Positions 1 to 10,898 of a stretch of 64,000 nt of DNA are shown here, piece after piece (position 1 is the first letter of the stretch; each line of letters begins with the position of its first letter). Position numbers and translations under genes: made by a program. Below the pieces are notes generated by a model. It searched no databases. It was not told the origin of the DNA and worked only from the letters and a program-made list of their open reading frames with translations. The stretch comes from Odobenus rosmarus divergens (lineage: Eukaryota; Chordata; Mammalia; Carnivora; Odobenidae), in assembly GCF_000321225.1 (NCBI RefSeq), contig NW_004450478.1:815720-879719 (forward strand). Direction: 5' to 3'.

Positions 1-259
1 GATAGTAGGAAGGGAAAAATAAAGCGAGGGGAAATTGGAGGGGGAGACAAACCATGAGAGACTATGGACTCTGAGAAACAAACTGAGGGTTCTAGAGGGG
101 AGGGGATGGGTTAGCCTGGTGATGGGTATTAAAGAGGGCACATATTGAGTGGAGCACTGTGTGTTATACGCAAACAATGAATCATGGAACACTGCATCAA
201 AAACTAATGATGTAATGTATGGTGATTAACATAACATAATAAAATAAAATTAAAAAAAT
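1..259 (+). mobile_element. L1 LINE 3' end, cut by window edge
   Basis: 3' UTR and poly-A end of a carnivore L1 retrotransposon, with the 5' part lying outside the window. Landmarks are accatgagagactatggact near 52, aaactgagggttctagaggg near 80, and the terminal block with gaatcatggaacactgcatc before an A-rich tail at about 240-259. The same 3' end recurs at 10623-10828 and 25521-25661, which confirms it as an interspersed repeat. No ORF2 sequence is visible here. The subfamily placement (arctoid-type L1) is from memory. Confidence 0.9.
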
Positions 260-1629
260 ATAAGAGCTAGAACTCTGGGCTAATTTGAGAATAAAATAAA
301 AATGTTAAGTAGATGTTTAAAATCATTTTTCCAAAAATTTTAAATGTTCAGATGGAGAAAGAAGGTGATATGTAAGAAGGCTTGTAGGAGGCCGACGGTT
401 GCACCCTTTCTTATAAGTGATTATAGACAATTGTGAGTTCAAGTAGAGATGACTGCAGCTAGCACAGAGCTTCACAGTGAATCACATGGTCCAGTGGAAA
501 AGTAAGCTTCATCTTAATGGTTGAGAAAGCCGTGGGTTTGATGACCAAACACAAGCCAGGTAATGTGTATAAGGATCATTAGGCTAGGAGTCAAGGATGT
601 TTTTATTTAGATTCCATTATAACTTTTGAGGGATGGAAGCAAAGGAATGATGACTGATTAAATGTATCTCCGTCTGACTGACTTTTATATTCCTTTCTTG
701 TGGAATTTTTCTGCACTGAATACAAACTTCCAAAACTAAGAGGCCACTTGCTATCCTGAAGTTAAATTGTGGGACTGAGGACTTACAATGTAATATTTAC
801 AACCAGATACAGTATTTCAATGCACCATAGATAACTTTATACCATCAAGATAATATCTTTTAAAATCCTCTTCCAGTGATGCAGCAAGTTCATCAGTCTG
901 GATTTGGTCCTGGGACTAGGAAGGTGAGGAGTCCTTCACTCTATAGAACCAGAGGCAGAAAGTGTACATGAAACAAATAGTGGGACTAAGGAGAGGCAAA
1001 GGATTAGCAGAAGGACTCAGCCCTAGTCGGAGTGTTCAGAAGCTGAAGACAAATGTGTGGAAGGTCCTGGATTATCCAGTTGGCCAACTGGGTCCCAGTG
1101 ATTAGGGCACCAGTAAAAGAGATTATTAAGCAATACGTATTGAATTAATTTCGCATTTTAAGTTTCTAAAATGTTAAAGGAATCACCAAGGGGAAAGTTC
1201 TAACTCTGTTGGTCTTCTTAGCCTTTTTTTAGGGCTTTGTACTATTGTGTCATATAGAATTACATAATATAATTACATGTGTGGGGGTACTCATATAATC
1301 ACCTTTTCGATTTTCTGGGCCAGTAATACAGCCTTGGATGTGGATATGGAAAGTGAGCAAGGCTCAAGATTTCGGGAGAGGTTCCTGACTACTCTAGAAT
1401 AATGTAAATACTTTTTTTCTCCCAAGCCTTGGGTGGAATAGATCCACTATATTCTCCATAGCCCTTGCTTTCCTGCGGGAACCCAACGTGTGGGAAACAA
1501 TGGCGTAGCGTCAGAAGACAACTGTCTTAGCCAACAGAACAGCTTGGCTCTAATTTCCTCTCTTGAAGTTCTCTGAACTTTTATCTATTCATTTGTTAAA
1601 AGAACAGATTGGACCAAATTATTTCCAGA
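260..1629. other. No gene seen; mainly single-copy DNA
   Basis: AT-rich sequence with stop codons in all frames and no ORF of note. I recognise no repeat family with confidence and no regulatory motif cluster. Confidence 0.6.
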
Positions 1630-1800
1630 ATCTGAATCTTTGTCATTACTGAGTGACCTTGGATTCTTTATGAGCTTTTCGGTCCTGTTTCCTTACCTGT
1701 TAACTTAAGTGGAACAATAGTTGTTGACCTCACCCATCCCCCTCCTTTCCTTCCTTCCTTCTTCTAAGAAGTGAATAAAATAGCACAGATGAAAACACTT
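1630..1800 (+). repeat. Probable MIR fragment
   Basis: The segment gagtgaccttgga followed by gtttccttacctgtta and then gttgacctcaccc has the order and spacing of the MIR core (gtgaccttgg...tttcctcatctgtaa...acctacctca). It is strongly diverged. A short TTCC-rich tract lies at about 1745-1765. Confidence 0.4.
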
Positions 1801-1894
1801 TAAGAATTCAAAATGTGGTATATAACTGCAAGGCATTATTACAATTTCTAAGGGAGTATAGGTTAGCGGGTTGCTTTTTTGTTTGTTTTTGTTT

Positions 1895-2100
1895 TTGTTT
1901 TAGGCTAACTGGTATTGAGTGCGTGTTGTGCGTTTTTATACATTGTCTCACACACACTTAGTAAAACTGACAAGGTGGTTTATCATATATTTGCTACAAA
2001 TGAGAAACCTGGGATTCATGGAAGTAAAGGGGTATATTAAAGGTGAAAACATAAATAGCAAACGTTAGGATTCAAAACCAGGCCTGCCGGATGCCACTCT
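1895..2100 (-). repeat. MIR SINE fragment, antisense
   Basis: Read on the + strand it follows the MIR complement: cattgtctcacacacactta, then caaatgagaaacctggga, then attcaaaaccaggcctgccg. These correspond to the antisense of the MIR tail, core and tRNA-like head. Diverged, as expected for an ancient mammalian element. Confidence 0.5.
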
Positions 2101-4611
2101 GTCAAGCTTATTTGCTGTGGCTTTAAGAGAAGCAGCTCCGTGAGGTGAACCAAAAGGTTGAGGTGCTGGGGTTTCCTGTTCTGTTTTGAGTGAGTATAAT
2201 GGCTACTCTTCTGTTTCCTTCTGAATAACTACTTCTGTGGGGTAGAGCTGGGAGATAATTTAAAGAATGGTGTATCTTTTCTGTTATAATACTTGCATCA
2301 CTGTAATATCTCATTACTAGGATCCTGAAGTTCTAATAATTGTTATAAAGGAGGTGTTGAGGAGGAAGTGCCAGTATGAGGAATTTCAGGACGTGCATAC
2401 TTTTTGAAAGCCCCACAGATTATTTTAAAAGGGCTTCCTCCCAATGAGGACTATTCTGTGGTTGGTTTAATGCACGTGAAAAGGCACGGGGTAGGGGTTT
2501 AGGGGGGTGGTAGAGAGATTTCCTTGCAAAATTTCAAAAGTGTCATTCTAATTACTAAACAGCTATGTGTTTGCTTCTCGGAAGACCTAGAGATTCAGTT
2601 TGTAGTGTCAATTAATTTTAGAAAATAGTGACCGATTAAGTTCATAATCATTTCAAAAGGACGGGGACACAGCTGTTAATAGCTAAATTTTTCTCTTTCA
2701 TTGTCCTAGCAAGGTGACTAGGGAAGGGCTGCAGCAACCCTGACAAATATCTGCTTTAAAGGTTTAAGTTCCTTTGGGATCTTTGTTGCCAGAGTGTAAA
2801 AAGGCCTGGGATAGTTGTTTTATTTGATACTAATTCAGCCGGGCAAGCCATAACCAGGAGTGTCACATCTAAATGTCTGAACACACTGCTCATCTTCCAC
2901 TGTGATTGGTCTCAGATTACAGTACTATGTCAAGGTTCATTTGCTCCAAAGCAGTTCAACTTTAGATTTTACCTCTCACTGGCTCCAATGAAAGAAATTT
3001 CCTGAATGTAAAGGCTGAGAATTCTTTAACCTTTAATAATCTTATTATATTAGTCTTTGGATTCTTCTTGCAGATCCAGAGACAGTTTTTCTCATTAATA
3101 GTAAAACTGCTAATTGCGAGTTGTGAGTAGGGTAGAGAGTTTTTATTTTTAGTGTAAGTTTCTTGGGCTCCAAGGTATTTTATTTTTTCGCCAATTTAAC
3201 TATTTTTGTGTGTGTGGAAGTCAAACTACTACACTGAAAGAAAACAATTCATTTATCCTTAATATAAATTTTAAAAATTCTATTTAAAGTGCTTCTTATT
3301 AAGCATGGAAGAGAACAATTATCTTTTTTTATTATCTGCTAGTGGAAATCTGATTATAAGTTTAAGAATATTCGACAGCATTTTTATTTGTAATAAAATG
3401 TACAGCCGTAGCCTAACCCAAAGTGCGTAAGACCTTTATACATTCCATTTAACTTTTCAGAAGTATTCATTTCTACTAATTCTCTTTTACCATTTGCAGT
3501 TTGATTAATAATATGAAGGTGTTTATAGGAAATTTGACTATAAGCCAAATCTCTTGGAAGTAATTATTGGTTTCCATTAAGAATTTAAAAATTGAAAAGG
3601 GAAGAAGACTATAATGAAGACATAGAAGGCTTTCATGGAAGATGAAGGACAAGATTAAATTAAAGAAGGCATCGAGGAGAAATTGAACCACTGTGTTCCT
3701 CCTCAAACAATTTACTTCATCAGATTTCAGTTATTCATTGTCCGTAAGAGATTATACTTTCTGTGGATAGCCTGCAGCTGTTCATTTCCCAAACTAAACT
3801 GGACCTACTGATTGGACACACATATGAGGATGTTGATGGGGTATGCAGTAGAGATTGTATTTGGTGTTAGTTTTATTATCCTTGATCCTTCTTCTTTGAT
3901 AAATGTGTATGAGCTAGAGTTAGAGACTTAACAATGTTTGGAGGGGTTGAGGCAAATTGGTTAAAATAGAAAGGGATTTTGGAAAGTGTAATAATTTCAA
4001 ATTAATATTTATAAGGATCAACTTAACATTTCCAAATGCACACAAATCCACTTCGTTGTCTCAAAACAAAAACAAAAACAAAAAACCCTGCAAAGCATGT
4101 GGTTAATTAGTTATCTTTCATATTTTGCCTCAGTTTATTTTTAGCTCTGTGAAGTTAGAAAGATGTCACACCAGTGACTTGTTTTATAAGAAGAAAGGCA
4201 CTATTTTAATCTTCAAAAAATAACAGCTTGCGGGGGTCAATCTTTTAAAAGTGTAAGCTTCACTGGCTGCAATTATTAATCAGTTTCCTTCAGGAAATAT
4301 ATGAAGTTAAATATTAAAGTACAGATCTAAACACTGCTACCGTCTCAGGGCTTCTGAGAGCATGATTTCCTTATTAGCCTGAAATAACTGACCTTCTTCA
4401 ATCCAAATGTAGAATCTGCATGCATACAAGATCCCTCATTCTGTCTCTACAGCTCATCATTTGGGCTTTATTTACCTGTTAGCACTTTATCTCTTTTAAT
4501 AGGCACAATTTCTTAGAAGTTAACTTTCCATGATGGCACAGTTAACTGCTAAATAAAGGTTTTGTTTGTAAAAAGGATATTTACACATTTTGCTCAATTT
4601 GTTGTGGGTTC
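2101..4611. other. No gene seen; long single-copy stretch
   Basis: About 2.5 kb without a recognisable mobile element. Short ORFs here (63 codons at 2123-2314 minus, 76 codons at 3476-3706 minus) have no protein-family features. An A-rich (caaaaa)n stretch lies near 4064-4086. The parts at about 2690-3010 and 4230-4560 look more compositionally balanced than their surroundings and could be conserved noncoding DNA, which cannot be tested from one sequence. Confidence 0.5.
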
Positions 4612-4699
4612 ACTCAGCTAACAATATTTATTTACTATCTATCGTGTGCCAGGCACTACTCTAATTACTTGGAATCAGAGAATAAAACAAAGGACCTTT
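4612..4699 (-). repeat. L2 LINE 3' end, antisense (left part)
   Basis: Contains aatatttatttactatctat followed by tgtgccaggcactactctaa, the antisense of the L2 3' terminus (typically ttattgagcacctactatgtgccaggcactg in this reading). The L2 match stops at about 4699, where a reversed LTR begins, and resumes after 5253, so the LTR landed inside this L2. Confidence 0.65.
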
Positions 4700-5253
4700 T
4701 GGGGAGGAAAAATTTTCTTTCACCCTTTAAGATTCTTTTGGGTGGTCTAAGAATTATACTGACATGAGACAGATTAACAGGAGAAAACCAAATTTCATTA
4801 TGTACATGCAGGGGCTCCATAAGAATATGAGGCCCACAGGTGGTCAGGCAGCTGAAGTTTATATGCCATCCAGAGCTAAGAAGGGGATACTGGTCTAGGA
4901 CTTCAAAGGGGAGGAAGACGATTCATAGGGAGATGAAAAGAGCAAATGTTTGGTAAACAGATGTTTGGTGGGCCATAAAGAAACAATGGGACATAGAGAG
5001 GAATTTTAACAAATGGACTTTCCTAGGTTTCTCCCTGTCTACCACACATAGTTCATATTATACTATAGTTATCTATGATGATAGTTCCTGTCCTGGAACA
5101 GGTCCTCTGTCTAAATTCTTATAGGCAGTTAGTGGGGAAGCAAAAAGAAAAACTTCTTGAGTTTTCTGTTTCTTAGAAATAATTGGCCTACAATCATCCA
5201 CATGCCAGAGAGACATATTTTGGGGTGGCAAATTTTGCTCCCCTGTAGACTGT
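4700..5253 (-). mobile_element. Reversed solo LTR inserted in an L2
   Basis: A roughly 550-bp block that interrupts L2 sequence. It shares both ends with the block at 10172-10898: near the left end, gacagattaacaggagaaaa (here) against ggcagattaataaaagaaaa (there); near the right end, agagacatattttgggg followed by a gctcccct motif in both. Shared termini with unrelated middles and no internal retroviral genes indicate solo long terminal repeats, in reverse orientation. I do not name the family. Borders are accurate to perhaps 10 bp. Confidence 0.6.
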
Positions 5254-5890
5254 ATCCGACGAAGGTTACATTTTTATGGAAATAAAAGGTATTAATAATG
5301 AATGTGTTTCATAAGCAAATCACAAGGTATGGCAGAAGATGATAAGTGCCATAGCGAAAAAAAATGCAGACAAGGTTAAGCGGAGTCCTGAGTGCCAAGT
5401 ATGTTTGGGTATAGGGACGAGAGTTGCAGTTTCAAAAAGATGATCTGTTTGCCTTATTGAAAACGTGACATTTGGACCAAAATGTGGAGGAGGTGAGGAA
5501 TTTAATAGTGGAGATACCTGGAAGAAGAGCTTTCCAAGCAGAGGGAGAAACTAGAGCAAATACTCAAAAGCAGGAGCATTTCCTGGAGTATTTGAGGAGG
5601 CATAGGAGGACAGTAGTCTGGAGTAGAGTGAGTGAAGAGGTGGTAGCAGGAGAAGACATTAGAAAGGACTCAGAGGCTTTGGGCCCTAGGGAGATCTTGG
5701 GGGGCATAATTGGCTATTATGAGGAGAAAATGGGAAGCCACTGCAAAGTTTTGAGCACAGAAGTGCTATCATTGGTTTATATGGACTCTGGCTACATTTT
5801 CAAAGTCAAGTCAACAGTATTTTTAAATGGGTTAGAATTGAGTTCAGAAAGATATAAAATTGCATGTATTACCTATGGAAACCATAGATA
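5254..5890 (-). repeat. L2 LINE, antisense (right part)
   Basis: Continuation of the L2 interrupted at 4699. Recognisable antisense L2 landmarks in order: gataagtgccatagcgaaaa, agagctttccaagcagaggg, gagaaaatgggaagccactg and ttttgagcacagaagtgcta. A 143-codon ORF on the + strand at 5472-5903, the longest in the window, lies almost wholly inside it and is therefore an accidental reading of old LINE sequence. Confidence 0.7.
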
Positions 5891-5924
5891 TCTTGGTAAA
5901 TAATATTTATAGCAAATAATATTA

Positions 5925-6088
5925 ATATTCATAGTACATTTTAATATCCAAAGCATTGCCATGTGCCAGATACTTTTTTTTTTTTTTTTTTGCCTGTGCT
6001 AACTCAGTTAATCCTCGCAATGTACTCGCAGTGGTAAACTGTTACTATTCCCATTTTATAGAAGAGGAATGTGAGGTACAGAAAATGA
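5925..6088 (-). repeat. MIR SINE, antisense
   Basis: Shows gccatgtgccagatac, then gttaatcctcgcaatg, then tcccattttatagaagagga and gaggtacagaaaatga, which are the antisense MIR tail and core in order. A run of about eighteen T at 5971-5989 interrupts it and probably arose as a later slippage product. Confidence 0.65.
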
Positions 6089-6096
6089 AATTCTTT

Positions 6097-6290
6097 GGGG
6101 CATCTGGGTGGCTCAGTTGGTTAAGCACCTGCCTTCTGCTTGGTCACGATCCCGGGGTCCTGGGATGAGCCAGCTCAGGCTCCCTGCTCAGCAGGAGTCT
6201 GCTTCTCCCTTTCCCTCTACCCCTCCCTCCCACTCATCCTCTCTCTCTTGCTGTCTCTTTCTCTCAAATAAATAAATAGAATCTTAAAAA
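6097..6290 (+). mobile_element. SINEC retroposon
   Basis: tRNA-derived carnivore SINE: head ctgggtggctcagttggtta, B-box region tcctgggatgagcc, CT-rich middle, and tail aaataaataaatagaatctt. It is the left arm of a tail-to-tail pair with 6338-6470. Confidence 0.92.
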
Positions 6291-6337
6291 TCTTGCTGTC
6301 TCTCTCTCTGTCAAATAAATAACTAAAATCTTTTTTA
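6291..6337 (+). repeat. Duplicated SINEC tail fragment
   Basis: A second copy of the end of the preceding SINE: cttgctgtctctctctctgt then caaataaataactaaaatct. It duplicates 6248-6290 with changes and joins directly to a reversed SINE head, so the locus has more than one simple insertion in its history. Confidence 0.75.
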
Positions 6338-6470
6338 AGGGGGACAGGGAGGGGGAGAAGCAGGCTTCCCACAGAGCAGGGAGCCCGATGCGGGGCTCAA
6401 TCCCAGGACCCTGGGACCATGACCTGAGCCAAAGGCAGATGCTTAATGACTGAGCCACCCAGGCGCCCCC
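6338..6470 (-). mobile_element. SINEC retroposon, antisense, lacking its own tail
   Basis: Reversed carnivore SINE: gagaagcaggcttcccacag, ggctcaatcccaggaccctg, and the head complement actgagccacccaggcgccc at the right end. The usual antisense tail (agattttatttatttgagag) is missing; the sequence starts abruptly after the duplicated + strand tail. With 6097-6290 it forms an inverted repeat of about 120-bp arms. Confidence 0.9.
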
Positions 6471-7454
6471 AGATAACCTCTTTATTTTAGAATAAATCTT
6501 CTTTTGCTTCTTTACAAGGAAAAGATAACAAAACGGGAAAGTGTTGACAGTGCTGAAGAGGAATGATTATATTACCTCAGATAGTAATATCTTAGGTTTA
6601 TGCTGGGGGAACAACCAGCCTTTTGACAAAGGTTTTTTTCTCTCTAGTGTTCTAAGTCTCTCAGGAGCCAACTGCACTTTGCTTCTTACTATCTTCATTA
6701 TAGAACTCAGGCTGATGGAGCAGCATCTGGAACATGTCTGTATCATAAATGAGAGAGAGAATGTGCCAAACTGTAGGCTGTCTCTTAAATCTTCTCTGTT
6801 GGGTGAAGATACATATTGCCTCTGCCCACCTTTCATTGACCAAAGCAAGTCATGTGACCACTACTGAGCCATGCTATACAGAGAAGAACATGAAATTGTG
6901 AGTAGATTCTAATCCACCACAGTGACACTATGGTGCTAATCTGTTGTCATTTTCCAGGGTTGGACTGGCCTATAAATAAACACACAACACAGCTAATGCA
7001 TTCCTTGAGCTGGGAGATTAACTCTTAGACTATCTAACCCAATACCAAGGGAGGGAACTCTTGTGAAAAACTTTGATTGATAGGCTTTCTGACTAGGGCT
7101 CGGTTTGGGGAGAGGAAGGGGAGGGGTATTCATCTGGATTTTTCTCAGCAAATGGATTATAGTATTCCATGAAACCTATTTCTTCTGAAGGAAAATAAAG
7201 TGCCATACTCTAAAATGTTGGTGGGTAATTGGAACTTCAGCTAGCTGGATATATCTCATGAAGGGGAGAATAAGTGGACTTAAATAAACTATTTCCTTAT
7301 TGTACCTTTCTGCTTTTATTAGAAGACATATGTAATTTTGTAAGGTATCAGTCTGCACACATTTCTCCCATAGAATTGAAAACAAGGGCTGTGTATTATA
7401 AGCTTTCTCTCTTTACTACCCGGCATAGCGCTTGCAAATAGAAAGCAGTGAAGA
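6471..7454. other. No gene supported; possible old LTR remnant
   Basis: Two overlapping ORFs on opposite strands (108 codons at 6541-6867 plus, 93 codons at 6567-6848 minus) show no domain, signal peptide or family likeness. The phrase cattgaccaaagcaagtcat near 6835 resembles internal text of antisense MLT1-type LTRs, so an eroded MaLR element at about 6541-6890 is possible but weakly supported. Confidence 0.4.
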
Positions 7455-7555
7455 GACGCCTGGCTGACTCAGTCAGTAGAGCATGTGACTCTTGATCTTG
7501 GGGTTGTGAGTTTGAGCCCCAGGTTGGATGTAGAGATGATTTAAAAAAAAAAAAA
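7455..7555 (+). mobile_element. SINEC, short variant
   Basis: Carnivore SINE of the short form: gcctggctgactcagtcagt, cttgatcttggggttgtgag, tttgagccccaggttgg, then a poly-A tail at about 7541-7555 without the long CT-rich middle. Differs clearly in sequence from the long SINEs in this window. Confidence 0.85.
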
Positions 7556-7570
7556 AGTCAAAATTCACAG

Positions 7571-7602
7571 AATGAATAAGTGAGTGAATGAATGAATGAA
7601 TA
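7571..7602. repeat. (GAAT)n simple repeat
   Basis: Short imperfect tetranucleotide run of gaat/gagt units just after the SINE poly-A tail. Confidence 0.85.
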
Positions 7603-7680
7603 GCTAACTCAAAGTCAGGTGACTTCCTTTAATTAAGGTTGTCCTGAAAGTAAGTAGTATATGCCAGTGACTCTAATAGT

Positions 7681-7863
7681 TTTAACTTTTTTTAAGATTT
7701 TATTTATTTGAGAGAGAGACAGAGAGCATGAACAAGGAAGGGGAAGAGGGAGAAGCAGACTTCCTGCTGAGTGGGAAGTCTGACATGGGGCTAAGGCCAG
7801 GACCCCAAGATCATGACCTAAGCCAAAGTCAGATGCTTAACCGACAGAGCCACCCACACGCCC
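7681..7863 (-). mobile_element. SINEC retroposon with TSD
   Basis: Antisense SINE: tail complement aagattttatttatttgaga, then gggagaagcagacttcctgc, atcatgacctaagcc, and head complement gagccacccacacgcccc. Flanking TSD: ctctaatagt at 7671-7680 against ctctaatagc at 7864-7873. Confidence 0.92.
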
Positions 7864-7873
7864 CTCTAATAGC

Positions 7874-8383
7874 TTAATTTTTGCTCTTTGTGCTTCATTC
7901 TAGAAAATCTTCATAAATGGATAAGGTGGATCAACAGAAGTGATTTTTTCCAAGGCCCTTCCTAGGAATGGGCTGTTCGGGGAAAGTGGCCATGTCATAA
8001 AAGTTTGCATGTCATAAAAGAGAAGTTTTTTATATGTCAGAGAACATGTATTTTGTTTGTTTTGCTTTGTTCTCTCCAAGAAGCCTCTGGTATTGTTTTA
8101 GATATGAGTTACAAGCTGTAGGATAGAAATTTTCTTGAGATTTAGGATAATTTTATGATACTTTTATGAGAGTAATTTACCCTGTTTATTTCTTGAAGTA
8201 CTTGTTTTGCTAAAGGTTCTCCAGGGTCCAAAGTATTTGATCTACTTTATCTTTAAATTATGTGCCCCCCTACAACAACTTCTCATGTACATCTTAAATT
8301 GCTATACATCATTTGATGTGAAAATTCTCTCATGAACAGTTGCTTTCAAAATTTAATATTACTGTTGTTATTCCACTATATAA
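7874..8383. other. No gene or recognised repeat
   Basis: AT-rich single-copy DNA between a SINE and an L1 fragment. No ORF of note and no motif I can support. Confidence 0.6.
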
Positions 8384-8399
8384 TAAAGGTCAGTTTTTA

Positions 8400-8618
8400 T
8401 TTATTTTATTTATTTTTAAATTTTTTTAAATATTAATTAACATATAATGTATTATTAGTTTCAGAGGTAGAGTTCAGTGATTCATCAGCCTTATATAATA
8501 TCTATTACTCATTACATCGGGAGTCCTCCTTAATGTCCATCACCCAGTGACCCCTTCCTCCCACCCCTCTCCCCTCCAGCAACCCTGTTTTTTTTCCTAT
8601 GATTAAGAGTCTTTATGG
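8400..8618 (-). mobile_element. L1 3' UTR fragment, antisense, with TSD
   Basis: Antisense carnivore L1 3' end: aacatataatgtattattag, tcagtgattcatcagcctta, atgtccatcacccagtgacc and gattaagagtctttatgg. TSD taaaggtcagttttta at 8384-8399 and 8619-8634 is exact over 16 bp, so this is a 5'-truncated insertion of only about 220 bp and probably fairly young. Confidence 0.9.
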
Positions 8619-8830
8619 TAAAGGTCAGTTTTTAAAATCTGAATTGATTTTATTTTTGCAAAATAATTTAATATATATGTGAACTTTTTTTTTTTGGTTT
8701 TCATTTTGTTTTGTTTAAGATGAAAATATGCGTAGTTTGTAGATTACAAAAAAAAAATCACAAAATTTGGAATGATCTTCAATTTTTCACAAAGGGAAAA
8801 CCATCTCATTGAATTGTAGGCTTATTTTAT

Positions 8831-9022
8831 TTTTTAATTTTATTTAAGATTTTATTTATTTATTTGATAGAGAGAGACACAGCGAGAGAGGGAACATCCA
8901 AGCAGGGGAGAAGCAGGCTCCTGACACTGAGCAAGGAGCCCGACGTGGGACTCCATCCCAGGATTCTGGGATCATGGCCTGAGCTGAAGGAGATGCTTAA
9001 CGACTGAGCCACCCAGGCACCC
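8831..9022 (-). mobile_element. SINEC retroposon with TSD
   Basis: Antisense SINE: agattttatttatttatttg, gagaagcaggctcctgacac, ttctgggatcatggcctgag, head complement gactgagccacccaggcacc. TSD tgtaggcttattttat (8815-8830) against tgtagtctcattttat (9023-9038). Confidence 0.93.
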
Positions 9023-9038
9023 TGTAGTCTCATTTTAT

Positions 9039-10171
9039 AACAAGTCTCATTGCTTTTCCCCTTTTGAAATTATACTTCTAGAACTTCTGCCCAAATAGTG
9101 AAAACTATGAATAGAAATTTGTCTTTTTGTTTTACAATAAACTTCTTTCCTGATAGGTGTCTTTTTCCACAGGGGAACAGTACTAAGTTTAGCACTGTCA
9201 AATACTCCAGGATCAAAGCTCTCTGCTCAGTCTCCAAAATGGAATAGCTGCCACCAGCCTTTCAACTATAAGTCTTTATGAACCTGGACTTTTTGGACCC
9301 AAGTTAGAAGTGTGTCAATTGAATTCCCTTTATAAAGTTTTACTTCAGATAGGTGCCCTTAGCTTCATTTCCCCTCAGGGTTCCTGTAACTTCACTAGAA
9401 TATTCTCTGGAAAACGATACCTTTCAGTGACTTGTGCCTGAGTCCCATCAGAATTTTTATATTAGTTACTAATGCTCGAGTACTTTCTTCCTTCCATATG
9501 TTTGCTAATTATAAATTTTCTGGGTAAAAATTTACTTCATTTTTATAGAGATTATTTCTATCCTGGCAGTTTTGCATCTTATTTTTGCTTTCCTCTGATC
9601 TAGTACTAGAGTTTTTAAATAGAACATTGACTGATTTCCTTTCTCTCCCATAAAGAAAACAGAAAAATACAATAACCTGATCTTTCTGCATTAAAGACCA
9701 GAACCTGCACCTAGGCCCTGCCCTTATCTCTAACCTGAATTAACTGGCACATTTCAATCCAGAATAACCTGTGTCATTTATCAGCTCACCTTAGAAAGCT
9801 GGAAACTCTTCTATAAAGAGTGATTCATATGCAAATCTGAAAAGCTCTTTACCTCCTCCTTAGAACTGACTTAGCTTTGAGTCGCTTCTTCATTTTTGAA
9901 ACTAGTAATGAACTTAATTGTTCTTCTGGCATATCTGTGCTACTGTAAGGAGGGACCTTCTGCAGTTTTAGGATTTTGCCAAAAGCCATCATCACACAGG
10001 GATGAAAGTGGTCATGAATATAAACACTTAAAGTTTTAAATATCTAATACCCTCCTAATTTGAACATTTAGATCTATGGATATATTAGGTGGTAGACAAA
10101 ATGAAAGTCTATTTGTTAATAAAACTTGTTTGGCTAGGTTTTTCCTTAAGCATTTATTTGTGTGAGTATCG
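9039..10171. other. No gene or recognised repeat
   Basis: About 1.1 kb of single-copy sequence. A 60-codon ORF at 9509-9691 (minus) has no family features. Confidence 0.55.
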
Positions 10172-10898
10172 TGGGGGAAGAAAAAAAAAACACTTTTCCT
10201 TCTACCCTTTTAGGTTTTTGGCTGAGCCATCCAGATGATATAAGGCAGATTAATAAAAGAAAAACAAAAGTTAGTAACATGTGTGCCTCCCGTATACCTG
10301 AGCGATAGCTAGGAAAACTGAGCACCTCTGAAGTGGCTCAAACCGTCACCTGAAATATTCTCCAGCTAAAGACAACAGATGTGTGGTGGGGGGGCAGGCA
10401 GGCAAACCACAGTGAACAGACTTAAGCAGACCGAAGCCTGTGCTCTCTTCATTGATAAGCGTGTCCAGAGACTTAGTCATCTTACTCTTCCTGAAGGAGA
10501 GGAAGGGGCCCTTACAAATGGAGATTTCGGTTATAAATGTAAATGTCTCTTACACAAGGGTAACTTCTCTTGGGGTTCAGAGCTGCTCCTGTATCTGCTT
10601 TCTTAAAAATAACCAACTCACACCATGAGAGACGATGGACTCTGAAAAACAAACTGAGGGTTCTAGAGGGGAGGGGGGTGGGGGGATGAGTTAGCCTGGT
10701 GATGGGTATTGAAGAGGGAACATTCTGCGTGGAGCACTGGGTGTTATGCACAAACAATGAATCATGGAACACTACATCAAAAACTAATGATGTAATGTAT
10801 GGTGATTAACATAACAATAAAAAATTAAAAAAATAAGCAACTCACAATCATCCTTCCAAAGAGACATATTTTGGGGCAGCGAATTGTGCTCCCCTTCA
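10172..10898 (-). mobile_element. Reversed solo LTR, split by an L1
   Basis: Second copy of the LTR family at 4700-5253: left end ggcagattaataaaagaaaa, right end gagacatattttggggcagc then gtgctccccttca. The middle has diverged. An L1 3' end (10623-10828) interrupts it, so the LTR is older than that L1. No gag, pol or env-like reading is present beside it. A possible 4-5 bp TSD (gtatc / atatc) is suggestive only. Confidence 0.6.
10623..10828 (+). mobile_element. L1 3' end nested in an LTR, with TSD
   Basis: Same L1 3' end as 1-259: ccatgagagacgatggact, aaactgagggttctagaggg, gaatcatggaacactacatc, then an A-rich tail. TSD aaaaataaccaactcaca (10605-10622) against aaaaataagcaactcaca (10829-10846), one mismatch. 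Only about 205 bp long, so severely 5'-truncated. The ORF at 10512-10772 (minus) is its antisense and not a gene. Confidence 0.93.

Noticed and set aside
5472..5903. 143-codon ORF, the longest in the window, as a possible gene
   Set aside because: It coincides with antisense L2 sequence. The product has no domain or signal, and the start has no supporting context.
6541..6867. 108-codon ORF as a small gene
   Set aside because: A 93-codon ORF overlaps on the other strand, there is no family likeness, and the region may be an eroded LTR.
4700..10898. A 6-kb provirus bounded by two same-orientation LTRs
   Set aside because: L2 sequence runs straight across the first LTR, the interval holds SINEs, an L1 fragment and single-copy DNA, and no retroviral gene is readable.
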